From the NCBI GenBank assembly GCA_944326625.1, contig CALVER010000009.1, positions 1 through 19,348 of the forward strand: a stretch of 19,348 nucleotides of DNA, read 5' to 3'. The notes under the pieces were generated by a model. It saw only the letters and a list, made by a program, of their open reading frames with translations. It had not been told where the DNA came from and made no database searches. Below, in pieces: positions 8,366 through 15,427 of the stretch. Position 1 is the stretch's first letter; each line of letters starts with the position of its first letter. The DNA is from Candidatus Gastranaerophilales bacterium (lineage in GTDB: Bacteria > Cyanobacteriota > Vampirovibrionia > Gastranaerophilales > Gastranaerophilaceae). The translations under genes and the position numbers were made by a program.

Positions 8366-9373
8366 TTGCCAAAAATAAAACCGCTTACAAAAGAACAAAT
8401 TTTAATATCAATTGACAGACTCACAAGGTTCAAAAATCCTGAAATCAAGTATCTCAGGGTATTTAAGGATATAATTACCCACAATTTGATAAGTCCTAAA
8501 TTCAAAAAATCCGATTTGGACATAATGAATTACACAGAACTCAAAAATTTGGCAGAAGAAATCCTAAATTTTTCATTGTCAAATCTCGGTCTAAAGCTTG
8601 AAGAGGATTACATCCTAAACCAAAAACTTTTTGACTATGAAACCTCTATATATAATATAGATAAAAATACCGAAAATTTATTAAAAAATAATATTAATTA
8701 TAAGGCATGCCTGAATTTAATAAATAATGATGCACCGTTCAATTTGAAATGGCTCAAAAATCTTTATATTTCAAATGACGCACAAAATGCCAGAGAGAAT
8801 TCAGGATTAAAATTCCCTTTGGAAAAAATAGTTATTTCAGAAGGAATAACCGAAGAAATTCTTCTGCCTGAATTTGCCAAAATATACGGATATGATTTTG
8901 ACAAAAAAGGTGTTTATATTATATCGGCAGGCGGAAAAAATCAGGTTGTAAAACTGTTTTACAAACTTTCAAAAGAATTAAAAATCCCGATTTTTGTTTT
9001 AATGGACAATGATGCCGAAGAAAATTACCGGGAAATTCTGCCGCGGCTGAGGGAATGTGATAAGATACACCTTTTAAAATGCGGAGAATTTGAAGATGCT
9101 CTGCCGATTGAATTAATAAAACGAACACTTTCAAACAGCTTAAAAAACATTTCGCTTATTGAACTTGAACCTTTAAACCAAAATTTACGCATGGTAAAAA
9201 TTCTGGAAGAAATATTCCGACACAGGGGCATGCACGAATTCAAAAAATCCGAATTTGCACAAATGGTAAAAGAAAACCTGCGCGACAAAAATGACATATC
9301 CCCTGAAATTGCGGATATAATTAAAGAATTGGAAAAAACTTCGTTAAATTCAAAAGTTATGGTTGACAATTAA
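8366..9373 (+). CDS. Stand-alone OLD-type TOPRIM domain protein (TTG start)
   Basis: A 335-residue protein with a C-terminal TOPRIM domain of the kind found in OLD-family nucleases. The acidic residues are Glu159 (ISEGITEEILLP) and Asp214/Asp216 (LMDNDAEE), with the glycine-containing link SAGGKNQ between them and a later conserved acidic GEFED. The N-terminal 150 residues are charged and helical and contain no Walker A motif, so the ABC-type ATPase that precedes TOPRIM in OLD proteins is absent. Start choice: TTG at 8366 has GAGG six bases upstream (8356-8359). An in-frame TTG at 8354 would overlap that site. OLD proteins act in phage defence or DNA repair; the role here is unknown. Confidence 0.75.
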   Translation: MPKIKPLTKEQILISIDRLTRFKNPEIKYLRVFKDIITHNLISPKFKKSDLDIMNYTELKNLAEEILNFSLSNLGLKLEEDYILNQKLFDYETSIYNIDKNTENLLKNNINYKACLNLINNDAPFNLKWLKNLYISNDAQNARENSGLKFPLEKIVISEGITEEILLPEFAKIYGYDFDKKGVYIISAGGKNQVVKLFYKLSKELKIPIFVLMDNDAEENYREILPRLRECDKIHLLKCGEFEDALPIELIKRTLSNSLKNISLIELEPLNQNLRMVKILEEIFRHRGMHEFKKSEFAQMVKENLRDKNDISPEIADIIKELEKTSLNSKVMVDN

Positions 9374-9391
9374 TTTTGCTTCGGTTATTAT
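9363..9391 (+). promoter_or_regulatory. Strong sigma-70 promoter of tRNA-Glu
   Basis: Perfect -35 TTGACA (9363-9368), 17-bp spacer and -10 TATTAT (9386-9391), with an expected start near 9398, 13 bases before the tRNA. The -35 box is made from the last codons of the OLD-TOPRIM gene (Val-Asp-Asn). Confidence 0.8.
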
Positions 9392-9410
9392 AAAAAACGT
9401 GAATACACTT

Positions 9411-9483
9411 GCTCCCATCGTCTAGAGGCCTAGGACAACACCCTTTCACGGTGTAGACGGGGATTCGAATTCCCCTGGGAGTA
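9411..9483 (+). tRNA. tRNA-Glu (anticodon UUC)
   Basis: A 73-base cloverleaf. The acceptor stem GCTCCCA/TGGGAGT has a G1-U72 wobble, the D arm is GTCT/GGAC, the anticodon stem is ACACC/GGTGT with loop CTTTCAC, and the T arm is GGGGA/TCCCC with loop TTCGAAT, discriminator A. CCA is not encoded. The A53-U61 pair and the G1-U72 end are typical of cyanobacterial and chloroplast tRNA-Glu, which also feeds tetrapyrrole synthesis there. Confidence 0.97.
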
Positions 9484-9499
9484 ATTTTTTAGGGAAATT

Positions 9500-9538
9500 A
9501 TGACAAAACAATTACGACGATTCGCAAATAACTTTTAA
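9500..9538 (+). CDS. Possible 12-codon leader peptide in the tRNA-Glu trailer
   Basis: ATG with AGGG five bases upstream, encoding MTKQLRRFANNF, with a tandem CGA-CGA arginine pair. Its stop codon overlaps a segment (9537-9548) that can pair with the left arm of the terminator at 9590-9622. Too short to judge by coding statistics, so it may be fortuitous. Confidence 0.25.
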   Translation: MTKQLRRFANNF

Positions 9539-9589
9539 AAGGGCTTGTTTATATAACGAGAACATTGTTATTTGTTGAAAAAAATATAC

Positions 9590-9622
9590 ACAAGACCTTT
9601 TATAAAAAAGGTCTTGTTTTTT
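9590..9622 (+). terminator. Rho-independent terminator after tRNA-Glu
   Basis: A perfect 12-bp stem (9590-9601 with 9606-9617), 4-base loop ATAA, followed by a run of five T (9618-9622). An upstream segment at 9537-9548 matches the right arm in 11 of 12 bases and could compete for the left arm. Confidence 0.9.
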
Positions 9623-9702
9623 GTTAAAAAACGTAAAATTCTTTTTAGATCAAGGCAATAATGATTTTTCAGGAATTTAATTAAAAAGTGAAAGGAATTC
9701 AA

Positions 9703-9786
9703 ATGATTTATAATCTGCGACGAAACTTAATAAAAAAGGCGAATGCCCCGATCGTCAAATTAATGAATTTAATTTGGGGCTTGTAG
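9703..9786 (+). CDS. Possible 27-residue small protein
   Basis: ATG preceded by AAAGGA at 9691-9696, encoding a basic, then hydrophobic peptide (begins MIYNLRRNLIKKANAP, ends LIWGL). It also carries a tandem CGA-CGA pair after a leucine codon, as in the 12-codon ORF upstream. Its 3' half lies in a hairpin (GCCCC/GGGGC). It ends 28 bases before the next gene. Could be a membrane-active small protein, a leader peptide or chance. Confidence 0.35.
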   Translation: MIYNLRRNLIKKANAPIVKLMNLIWGL

Positions 9787-9814
9787 TAGATTATAAAATA
9801 AGGAAATATAAAAA

Positions 9815-11224
9815 ATGATACCCGCAATAAACGCAAGCACAATATATTCAACACTCGGAAACCCGAGTTCCCTTGTCCCGTTAGCAGTAAAAGACGTTGC
9901 AAACAGCTTAGGACTTACCACAGGCTCTTACATAATCGGAGACAAACTTGAGGGCAAAGACAGATTTTTAGATGAATTCGGCACAGAAGCCATCTGGCTT
10001 TTCGGATTACCCGTATTTAAAAAAATTACCGATTTAACGCTCTATAAGGCTTTAAAAATAGACCCGAAAGCTGACGTAAGGCTTCTGGAAAATCCGGAAA
10101 TTCTTGATAAGGCAATAGAGTTATCACCTAAATCACCTGATGACCATATTAAAAAAAGTCTTTTGGAGCTGAAAAATAACCCGAAATTTTCAAAATCTCT
10201 TGCTCTGTCAAAATTCGGTATAGCAACTCTTTTGACGATTGTTTCTTATACCATGCTTACAAAATACAGACATAAACAAACAAAAGAAGCCGCAAAACAG
10301 GAGCTTATACGGGAACACGAACAAAAGATTAAACAGACAAAATTTAATAATACGCGGACGACCTTCGGCGAATTTATAAAAGGCGCACGGGAAAACAACA
10401 GCGCTCAAACAGTTTCATTCAAAGGCGCAGGCAATTTTGCGGCAAAATTAAAAGATTTCATGTTTGATCCTGTGCAAAACCTTATGATAGTAGACGGAAC
10501 AATCACGACACAAAGGCTTTCCGAATCAAGAAACAAACAGGAATTTATCGGATATTCCATAAAAGAAGGCGCTACCTGGGGCTTTATGTATTTTGCAAGC
10601 AAACCCATTCAAAAATTCCTTGAGAAAAAATCTCTGGAAAAACATAACAAATCAATTGATTTGGACGCGAGAGTAATAGAAAGCAGCGATTTAAAAAATG
10701 CGTTCAAAGATAAAAATATTATTGAAAAAAGCCTGAAACAATTTCCTATAAACGGAACTGATGTTGAAATTTACGAATATTTGCACAAAAATCCTGATGA
10801 TTTCGTCGTACAAATGGCAAAAAAATCAGATGAAATTACAACAATGGGTTCTTATGATAATTGGCTCAATAAATTAAAGAAAAAACTTCATCTTCCGCAT
10901 CTGGAAATTGCTGATAAAAATGCAATTGATACAAGAAGATTCATTGATATAGGAAATTACCAAAAGAAAACCGGTGTAAAAGGCATTTTTGCAAAAATTG
11001 ACACACTTTATAAACAATACACCGCATCCGGAGAAACCGTAGACACATTCTTAAATAAAGTAAAAAGCCTTAAAAGAAAATCCGTATTGAAAAATTTAGG
11101 CACATGTATTGCGGCACTGGGTGTTGCGGTTCCTGCAATTATGATTGCGGTAAGATATGCAACCGGCGACAAGGATTTTCAGGTAAAAGAAGATTTGGAA
11201 AAAGAACTTTTTCTAAACGCCTAA
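9815..11224 (+). CDS. Unrecognised membrane-associated protein with VSFKG motif
   Basis: A 469-residue protein of no named family. The N-terminal part (about 1-80) has conserved-looking LAVKDVANSLGLTTGSY and a hydrophobic stretch around 59-70. A clear membrane segment lies at about 131-149 (FGIATLLTIVSYTML), followed by a long basic, coiled-coil-like stretch (150-178). VSFKG is at 200-204, and a second membrane segment at about 428-447 precedes a charged tail. SFKG-type motifs recur, from memory, in hypothetical proteins of gut Melainabacteria. The start has AGGA about 10 bases upstream, rather far. Its last 12 bases overlap the 3' end of the convergent flavoprotein gene. Function unknown. 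Confidence 0.75.
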   Translation: MIPAINASTIYSTLGNPSSLVPLAVKDVANSLGLTTGSYIIGDKLEGKDRFLDEFGTEAIWLFGLPVFKKITDLTLYKALKIDPKADVRLLENPEILDKAIELSPKSPDDHIKKSLLELKNNPKFSKSLALSKFGIATLLTIVSYTMLTKYRHKQTKEAAKQELIREHEQKIKQTKFNNTRTTFGEFIKGARENNSAQTVSFKGAGNFAAKLKDFMFDPVQNLMIVDGTITTQRLSESRNKQEFIGYSIKEGATWGFMYFASKPIQKFLEKKSLEKHNKSIDLDARVIESSDLKNAFKDKNIIEKSLKQFPINGTDVEIYEYLHKNPDDFVVQMAKKSDEITTMGSYDNWLNKLKKKLHLPHLEIADKNAIDTRRFIDIGNYQKKTGVKGIFAKIDTLYKQYTASGETVDTFLNKVKSLKRKSVLKNLGTCIAALGVAVPAIMIAVRYATGDKDFQVKEDLEKELFLNA

Positions 11225-12328
11225 ATCCGCGAGAATTCCTTGCGCTGCAGCATAACCCGCAGACCAGCAGTTCTGGAGGTTAAACCCGCCGCAAAAGCCG
11301 TCAATATCAAGCACTTCGCCGCAAAAAAACAAATTCGGCACAATTTTGGACTGCATTGTTTTTGAATTCACTTCTTTTAAATCGACCCCGCCGGATGTCA
11401 CAACCTCGCCGCCTTTTGCAGTACCGGTTATTACAATTACAAAATTATTTAACAAATCCAAAATTTTATCACGCTGTTTTGCATTGATATTATGGCTTTT
11501 TTCATCAGGATTTACTGATGCCTCGGACAAAATAAATTCCGCAAACGATTTCGGGACAAAATCCGCAAGAAGATTTTTAATTGATTTATGCGGATTTTTG
11601 TTCAAACAATCCTGCAAATCAATCTCCCCGCAGAAATCAAAACTTATCTCATAAGGAAACTCACGCCTTGCATATATAGACGAAATTTTGTAAATCAAAG
11701 GGCCTGAAACGCCTTCATGCGTAAATAATAAATCATCCTGAAAACCGCAGGATAAAACATTTTTTATAACAACGCCGGCCGGAAATTTTTCTTCTGTTTT
11801 GAGCCCGACAAGTGCAGGTTTTGGCGGAATTATATTATGCCCCGCGTTTTTAAGCATTGCATAAGACGAATGCCCGCCTGTTGCCATTACTATATAATTA
11901 TATTTATCAAAATCAAGCTCAGACACCATTTCTTTTTTAAATCTGACTTTATTAAGAGCCTTTAAAAACTTTTCTCTTACGTCTTTTGAGCTGTTTGAGA
12001 CGGGAAAAATTCTTAAATCATCCTGCACATAAGTTTTTACGCCGATTTTTTCAAAAAACTCAATTGTATCGGAAACCCCGAACCTTGAAAAAACCGAATA
12101 CAAAAACTTTTCGCCGCGCGGATAATTCTTTGCCAGTTCTTTAAAATCATACTGTGCATGACTTAAATTACATCTTCCGCCGCCCGTGGGCAAAAGAGTA
12201 CGCAAAGGGCTTGCATAATCAAATACTGTTACGTCACAATAATCCTGCAAAAAATATGCACACATGCAACCTGCAGGCCCGGCGCCGATTATTGCGACCT
12301 TAGAAATTGAATTCAACTCTGGTTCCAT
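11213..12328 (-). CDS. HI0933/BaiN-family NAD(P)/FAD-dependent flavoprotein
   Basis: A 371-residue flavoprotein of the HI0933 (YhiN) family; some members reduce steroid or other substrates, but most are uncharacterised. The FAD-binding GAGPAG is at residues 15-20, the family signature PTGGGRCNLS follows, and the C-terminus has the second FAD block (GEVLDIDGFCGGFNLQ, then NCWSAGYAAAQG). Start choice: the open frame extends to 12445, but those 39 residues lie inside folK in another frame and do not resemble the family. The ATG at 12328 puts the Rossmann motif where it belongs and overlaps folK by 29 bases, suggesting coupling. The 3' end overlaps the convergent gene by 12 bases. Confidence 0.92.
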   Translation of the reverse strand: MEPELNSISKVAIIGAGPAGCMCAYFLQDYCDVTVFDYASPLRTLLPTGGGRCNLSHAQYDFKELAKNYPRGEKFLYSVFSRFGVSDTIEFFEKIGVKTYVQDDLRIFPVSNSSKDVREKFLKALNKVRFKKEMVSELDFDKYNYIVMATGGHSSYAMLKNAGHNIIPPKPALVGLKTEEKFPAGVVIKNVLSCGFQDDLLFTHEGVSGPLIYKISSIYARREFPYEISFDFCGEIDLQDCLNKNPHKSIKNLLADFVPKSFAEFILSEASVNPDEKSHNINAKQRDKILDLLNNFVIVITGTAKGGEVVTSGGVDLKEVNSKTMQSKIVPNLFFCGEVLDIDGFCGGFNLQNCWSAGYAAAQGILADLGV

Positions 12329-12812
12329 ACAAAAATACCATTTCAGGATTTTCCAAGTCGTTATGAAGTTCTGATATTGTTTTATGCAGAACCGGATGAA
12401 CAAAATCCGGCGCCAATTCCAATAAAGGCACAAGTGTAAATGCACGCAGATGCGCGTATTTATGAGGAATTGTCAAATCTTTTTCATTAATTATATCCTG
12501 ATTATAAAACAATATATCAATGTCTATTGTTCTGTCGTCATAAGCGTCTTCTCTTTCACGCTCACGCCCTAACTGTTTTTCAATTCTCTGGCATTCTTTA
12601 AGCAAATCTTCAGGCTTAAGCGTTGTTTTAATCTCAACAACAGCATTAACAAACCAGGTATCAGATGTCATATTCCAGGGTTCGGTTTCATAAAACGCGG
12701 AAGTTCTTATAATATTAATTCCGTCCACTGCGCCGAGAAGGCTTGTTGCCTGCTGAACATAGCCTATTCTGTCACCTTTATTTGACCCCAAACTTAAATA
12801 CACTATTGCCAT
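12300..12812 (-). CDS. folK: 2-amino-4-hydroxy-6-hydroxymethyldihydropteridine pyrophosphokinase (HPPK)
   Basis: Cytoplasmic folate-pathway enzyme that transfers pyrophosphate from ATP to 6-hydroxymethyl-7,8-dihydropterin (EC 2.7.6.3). The 170-residue protein has GSNKGDR at 9-15, the pterin-side FYETEPW, and the magnesium-binding aspartates Asp97 and Asp99 in DDRTIDIDILFY, followed by IPHKYAHLRAFTLVPL. Length is normal. The promoter (TTGACA, 17 bp, TAGAAT) ends 6 bases before the ATG, so the mRNA is probably leaderless. The downstream flavoprotein gene starts inside its 3' end, and waaA diverges upstream. Confidence 0.95.
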   Translation of the reverse strand: MAIVYLSLGSNKGDRIGYVQQATSLLGAVDGINIIRTSAFYETEPWNMTSDTWFVNAVVEIKTTLKPEDLLKECQRIEKQLGREREREDAYDDRTIDIDILFYNQDIINEKDLTIPHKYAHLRAFTLVPLLELAPDFVHPVLHKTISELHNDLENPEMVFLYGTRVEFNF

Positions 12813-12818
12813 AATAAT

Positions 12819-12847
12819 ATTCTATAAATTTTTTCTTTCATTGTCAA
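12819..12847 (-). promoter_or_regulatory. folK promoter, positioned for a leaderless mRNA
   Basis: On the minus strand, -35 TTGACA (12847-12842), exactly 17 bp, then -10 TAGAAT (12824-12819), followed by 6 bases and the folK ATG at 12812. A start 7 bases after the -10 falls on the A of the ATG. Confidence 0.75.
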
Positions 12848-12872
12848 TATACATTCATGTTTGATATATAAT
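12841..12872 (+). promoter_or_regulatory. Candidate waaA promoter
   Basis: TTGTCA at 12841-12846 (5 of 6 to -35 consensus) and TATATAAT at 12865-12872; spacing is 18 bp to TATATA or 20 bp to TATAAT. The expected start is near 12878, 5 bases before the ATG. The -35 overlaps the folK -35 on the other strand (shared TGTCA core). Confidence 0.5.
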
Positions 12873-12882
12873 AATAAATGAA

Positions 12883-14121
12883 ATGTTTATTTACGGAATT
12901 CTATCGACATTACTATTTTCCATACTGTTACCAATATATTATATTGTAAGAGTATTTAACGGGAAATTTTTATACGGCTGGAGAGAAAAGCTGGGATTTT
13001 TCAAGCATCCGCATCTCGGCAAAAAGGTAATTATGTACCACGGGGTATCCGTAGGTGAAATCATTGCGCTTGAAAATTTAATAAAAAAAACAAAAGAAAC
13101 TTTTCCTGATTACAAAATAGTTGTAACAACAGGCACAAAAACCGGACAGGAAACTGCCAAGAAAAAATTTTTAGATATAGCGGACTACATAACCTATTTT
13201 CCTTTTGACATCCCGTCATGCGTGTACAGGTTTTTAAGGAAAATAAATCCTTCCGTGGTTCTTATTGCAGAAACTGAAATCTGGCCGATTTTTGCGGATT
13301 ATTGCAATAAAAAAAACATTCCTCTATTTACAATAAACGGCAGAATGTCAGATTCGACATACAAGTTATATAGATGTTTAAAAGGATTTTTCAAACACGT
13401 TCTGGCGAATTACACAGAAATTCTAACCCAGAGCAGCGAAGACAGAAACAAATTAATCTCAATAGGCGCGCCTGAAGAACGTACACATGTTATGAAAAAC
13501 CTTAAATTTGACGTCAAAAAATCAAATGAGACTGTTGCTATTGATAAAAACGGCAAACGCATAATTATTGCAGGCAGCACTCACAAGGGCGAAGACAAAA
13601 TAATTGTTGACATATTTTTAAAATTAAAAAAAGAATTTCCCGACATAAAACTTATTATTGCACCGCGGCACATACAAAGGGTTCCGCAGATAAAAGACCT
13701 GCTTAAAAAAACAAAACTGCCTTTTGGAACACGCTCTAATAATGATAAATTCGACCAAAAAGAAATAATTATACTTGATACAATAGGTGAATTAAGCAAA
13801 ATGTATTCAATATGCGACTTTGCCTTTATCGGAGGAAGCTTTAACAAAACAGGAGGTCACAACCCTCTTGAAGCGGTTGTATATTCAAAACCAGCAATTT
13901 CAGGGCCTTCCATACATAATTTCAGGGATATTTACTGGATTTTAGGAAGAACAAATGCAGGAAAAGTTGTAAAAACCCCTCATGAATTAGAAGATTACAT
14001 GAGATTATTACTTTCCGATAAGGAATTTTATGCTCAGGCTTGCAAAGATTGTGAAACTGTTTTTAAAGATCAACAGGGTGCCTTAGATGTAGTAATAGCA
14101 AGGCTTAAAAAGATTTTATAA
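12883..14121 (+). CDS. waaA: 3-deoxy-D-manno-octulosonic acid (Kdo) transferase
   Basis: Membrane-anchored GT-B glycosyltransferase (GT30) that adds Kdo from CMP-Kdo to lipid IVA in the inner core of LPS. The 412-residue length is standard. An N-terminal membrane anchor (about 3-23) is followed by YGWREKLGF and HGVSVGE, with the likely catalytic Glu59. Further family blocks are VLIAETEIWP (Glu130), NGRMSDST, AGSTHKGED, APRH, GGSFNKTGGHNPLEA (about 316-331) and GPSIHNFRD. Its presence means the organism builds Kdo-containing LPS, hence a Gram-negative outer membrane. The ATG has no Shine-Dalgarno and lies close behind a -10 box. The number of Kdo residues added cannot be told. Confidence 0.95.
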   Translation: MFIYGILSTLLFSILLPIYYIVRVFNGKFLYGWREKLGFFKHPHLGKKVIMYHGVSVGEIIALENLIKKTKETFPDYKIVVTTGTKTGQETAKKKFLDIADYITYFPFDIPSCVYRFLRKINPSVVLIAETEIWPIFADYCNKKNIPLFTINGRMSDSTYKLYRCLKGFFKHVLANYTEILTQSSEDRNKLISIGAPEERTHVMKNLKFDVKKSNETVAIDKNGKRIIIAGSTHKGEDKIIVDIFLKLKKEFPDIKLIIAPRHIQRVPQIKDLLKKTKLPFGTRSNNDKFDQKEIIILDTIGELSKMYSICDFAFIGGSFNKTGGHNPLEAVVYSKPAISGPSIHNFRDIYWILGRTNAGKVVKTPHELEDYMRLLLSDKEFYAQACKDCETVFKDQQGALDVVIARLKKIL

Positions 14122-14138
14122 TTTTCGTGTTTCTGCGT

Positions 14139-14164
14139 TTTGTAACGAAATATTACAAATTTTT
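14139..14164 (+). terminator. Weak AT-rich terminator-like hairpin after waaA
   Basis: A 7-bp stem TTTGTAA/TTACAAA (14139-14145 with 14153-14159) followed by five T. Only one G-C pair, so efficiency is doubtful. Confidence 0.35.
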
Positions 14165-14174
14165 ATTCAAAAAT

Positions 14175-14201
14175 TAAAGAAAAAAATAAAGTTGCCGTAA
14201 A
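14175..14201 (+). promoter_or_regulatory. Sigma-28 (FliA/SigD)-type promoter
   Basis: TAAA (14175-14178), a 15-bp spacer, then GCCGTAAA (14194-14201), which matches 6 of 8 bases of the FliA -10 consensus GCCGATAA at the canonical spacing. The expected start is near 14208, followed by a 30-base leader and AAAGGG at 14225-14230. No competing sigma-70 promoter of good quality is visible. Confidence 0.6.
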
Positions 14202-14238
14202 CATGAGCACAAGGGAATAAAACGAAAGGGAACAAGTC

Positions 14239-15258
14239 ATGGGTATGGCAGCATCACAGGCTAGATTCTTAGGCCTGACAGCAAGGAAAACAAACGTCGA
14301 ATACGAAGGACAACAGATTAACCAACAGAGAACTACGTTGTCCAATCAATCAGCTAACTACTACAATCAGTTGTTAGGTATGGAAGTACCTACACCTCCG
14401 TCAGTTGCTGATTACACTAAGACCGTTTACACATTCGAAGACGGTAATCTGACAAACTCAGTTACTTCTTTAATGGCCCAACCCGACGGTCAATATTTAG
14501 TAAGCTACGTTTCTTCCTGGACTAATGATTTTGCCCCCGTTGCTGCAGGTTCCGCTATCGTTACCAAAGATAACACAAGCCACTATGTAGGTTCCACAGA
14601 ATTAAGAGTTCTGGGAGAAGATTTGGATACATTTAAAGATAAAGATCCATATTTAAGCACTCTATCAGATGATCAAATCGCAAACTTGGAAAAAGAAGAA
14701 CAACAATATATTGCGCTTTTGAACGAAAAATACGGAGATGCAGACGATGAATGGTACGTAAGATATGTGCAAAACACATCAACCGGCACATGGTCTCCGT
14801 TATTCTACAAAAAAGAACAAGTAGATAAAGCAATATACTCAGACGAAGGCACATCACAATCTAACATTAACGTCTACACAATGGGTTCTGCTCAGGAAAC
14901 CGAAGAAGTTAAAGGCGTTCCTGCAAGATTGGAAAAAGATACAACAGGTCGTTACATTAACATCACACTTAATCCGGGTACGACAAACGAAGTTACTTAT
15001 TCTTTGACAACTAATACGTTGACGGATCAGGATGCTTACGATGATGCTATGAACCAATACGAATACGACAAGTATCAATATGATCAAGCTATTCAAGAAA
15101 TCAACGCTAAGATTGAAATTATTCAAGCACAAGATAAAAACTTAGAATTACGTTTGAAACAACTTGATACCGAACAGGATGCTATTTCAACAGAAATGGA
15201 TGCGGTACAAAAAGTTATTGAAAAGAACACTGAATCTACATTCAAAACATTCGGTTAA
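14239..15258 (+). CDS. Cysteine-free SQARFLGLTARK-motif protein, probable exported or axial-type protein
   Basis: A 339-residue protein with no named family that I recognise. It begins MGMAASQARFLGLTARK, with a helical Gln-rich N-terminal region (about 1-46). The middle is polar, strand-like and rich in Thr, Asp and Tyr, and a long heptad-like helix fills about 272-332. It has no cysteine, no signal peptide and no membrane segment. Helical ends around a variable centre and absence of cysteine are features of flagellar axial and type III-secreted proteins. The sigma-28-type promoter and the FlhB and FliA-like genes in this window fit that. Codon choice is less A-rich than in the neighbours, suggesting high expression. 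Export is inferred, not shown. Confidence 0.8.
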   Translation: MGMAASQARFLGLTARKTNVEYEGQQINQQRTTLSNQSANYYNQLLGMEVPTPPSVADYTKTVYTFEDGNLTNSVTSLMAQPDGQYLVSYVSSWTNDFAPVAAGSAIVTKDNTSHYVGSTELRVLGEDLDTFKDKDPYLSTLSDDQIANLEKEEQQYIALLNEKYGDADDEWYVRYVQNTSTGTWSPLFYKKEQVDKAIYSDEGTSQSNINVYTMGSAQETEEVKGVPARLEKDTTGRYINITLNPGTTNEVTYSLTTNTLTDQDAYDDAMNQYEYDKYQYDQAIQEINAKIEIIQAQDKNLELRLKQLDTEQDAISTEMDAVQKVIEKNTESTFKTFG

Positions 15259-15426
15259 TAATCGGCACCTGCACTCTTTTGAGAGGCGTAGGTACGAAAA
15301 GCCGGACAGAAAATTCGTTTTACCTTACGTAATTGTTAAAAGTTTTAGCACGCCCCTCAGTTTGAGGCTAGTGCTACGTTTCCCCTTTTTTCCTTTTCGA
15401 CCTTGTTTAAGGTCGATTTTTTTTTG
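15259..15426 (+). other. Structured 3' untranslated region
   Basis: The 168 bases after the SQARF gene contain an imperfect hairpin closed by CGGC/GCCG (15263-15304) and a second with TAGCAC/GTGCTA and CCTCA/TGAGG stems separated by a 3x3 internal loop (15346-15376). The terminator follows. No ORF of note on the plus strand. Confidence 0.5.
15397..15425 (+). terminator. Rho-independent terminator of the SQARF gene
   Basis: An 8-bp stem TCGACCTT/AAGGTCGA (15397-15404 with 15409-15416), loop GTTT, followed by nine T. It abuts the stop codon of the convergent gene at 15428. Confidence 0.93.
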
Positions 15427-15427
15427 A

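Larger units (their letters stand above)
9484..9814 (+). other. 331-bp region between tRNA-Glu and the next gene
   Basis: Holds two tiny ORFs (9500-9538 and 9703-9786), the tRNA terminator, and a hairpin at about 9735-9780 (GCCCC/GGGGC enclosing AAATTAA/TTAATTT). No promoter matching the consensus well is visible after the terminator, so how the gene at 9815 is transcribed is unclear: readthrough, or a weak TTATAA/TATAAA-like site near 9791-9799. Confidence 0.6.

Noticed and set aside
9815..9835. Possible lipoprotein or Sec signal at the start of the membrane protein
   Set aside because: The first 25 residues lack a basic start, a hydrophobic core of sufficient length and a lipobox cysteine.
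12329..12445. 39 extra N-terminal residues on the HI0933-type flavoprotein
   Set aside because: They lie inside folK in another frame, are rich in Trp, Cys and Leu unlike the family, and push the FAD motif away from the N-terminus.
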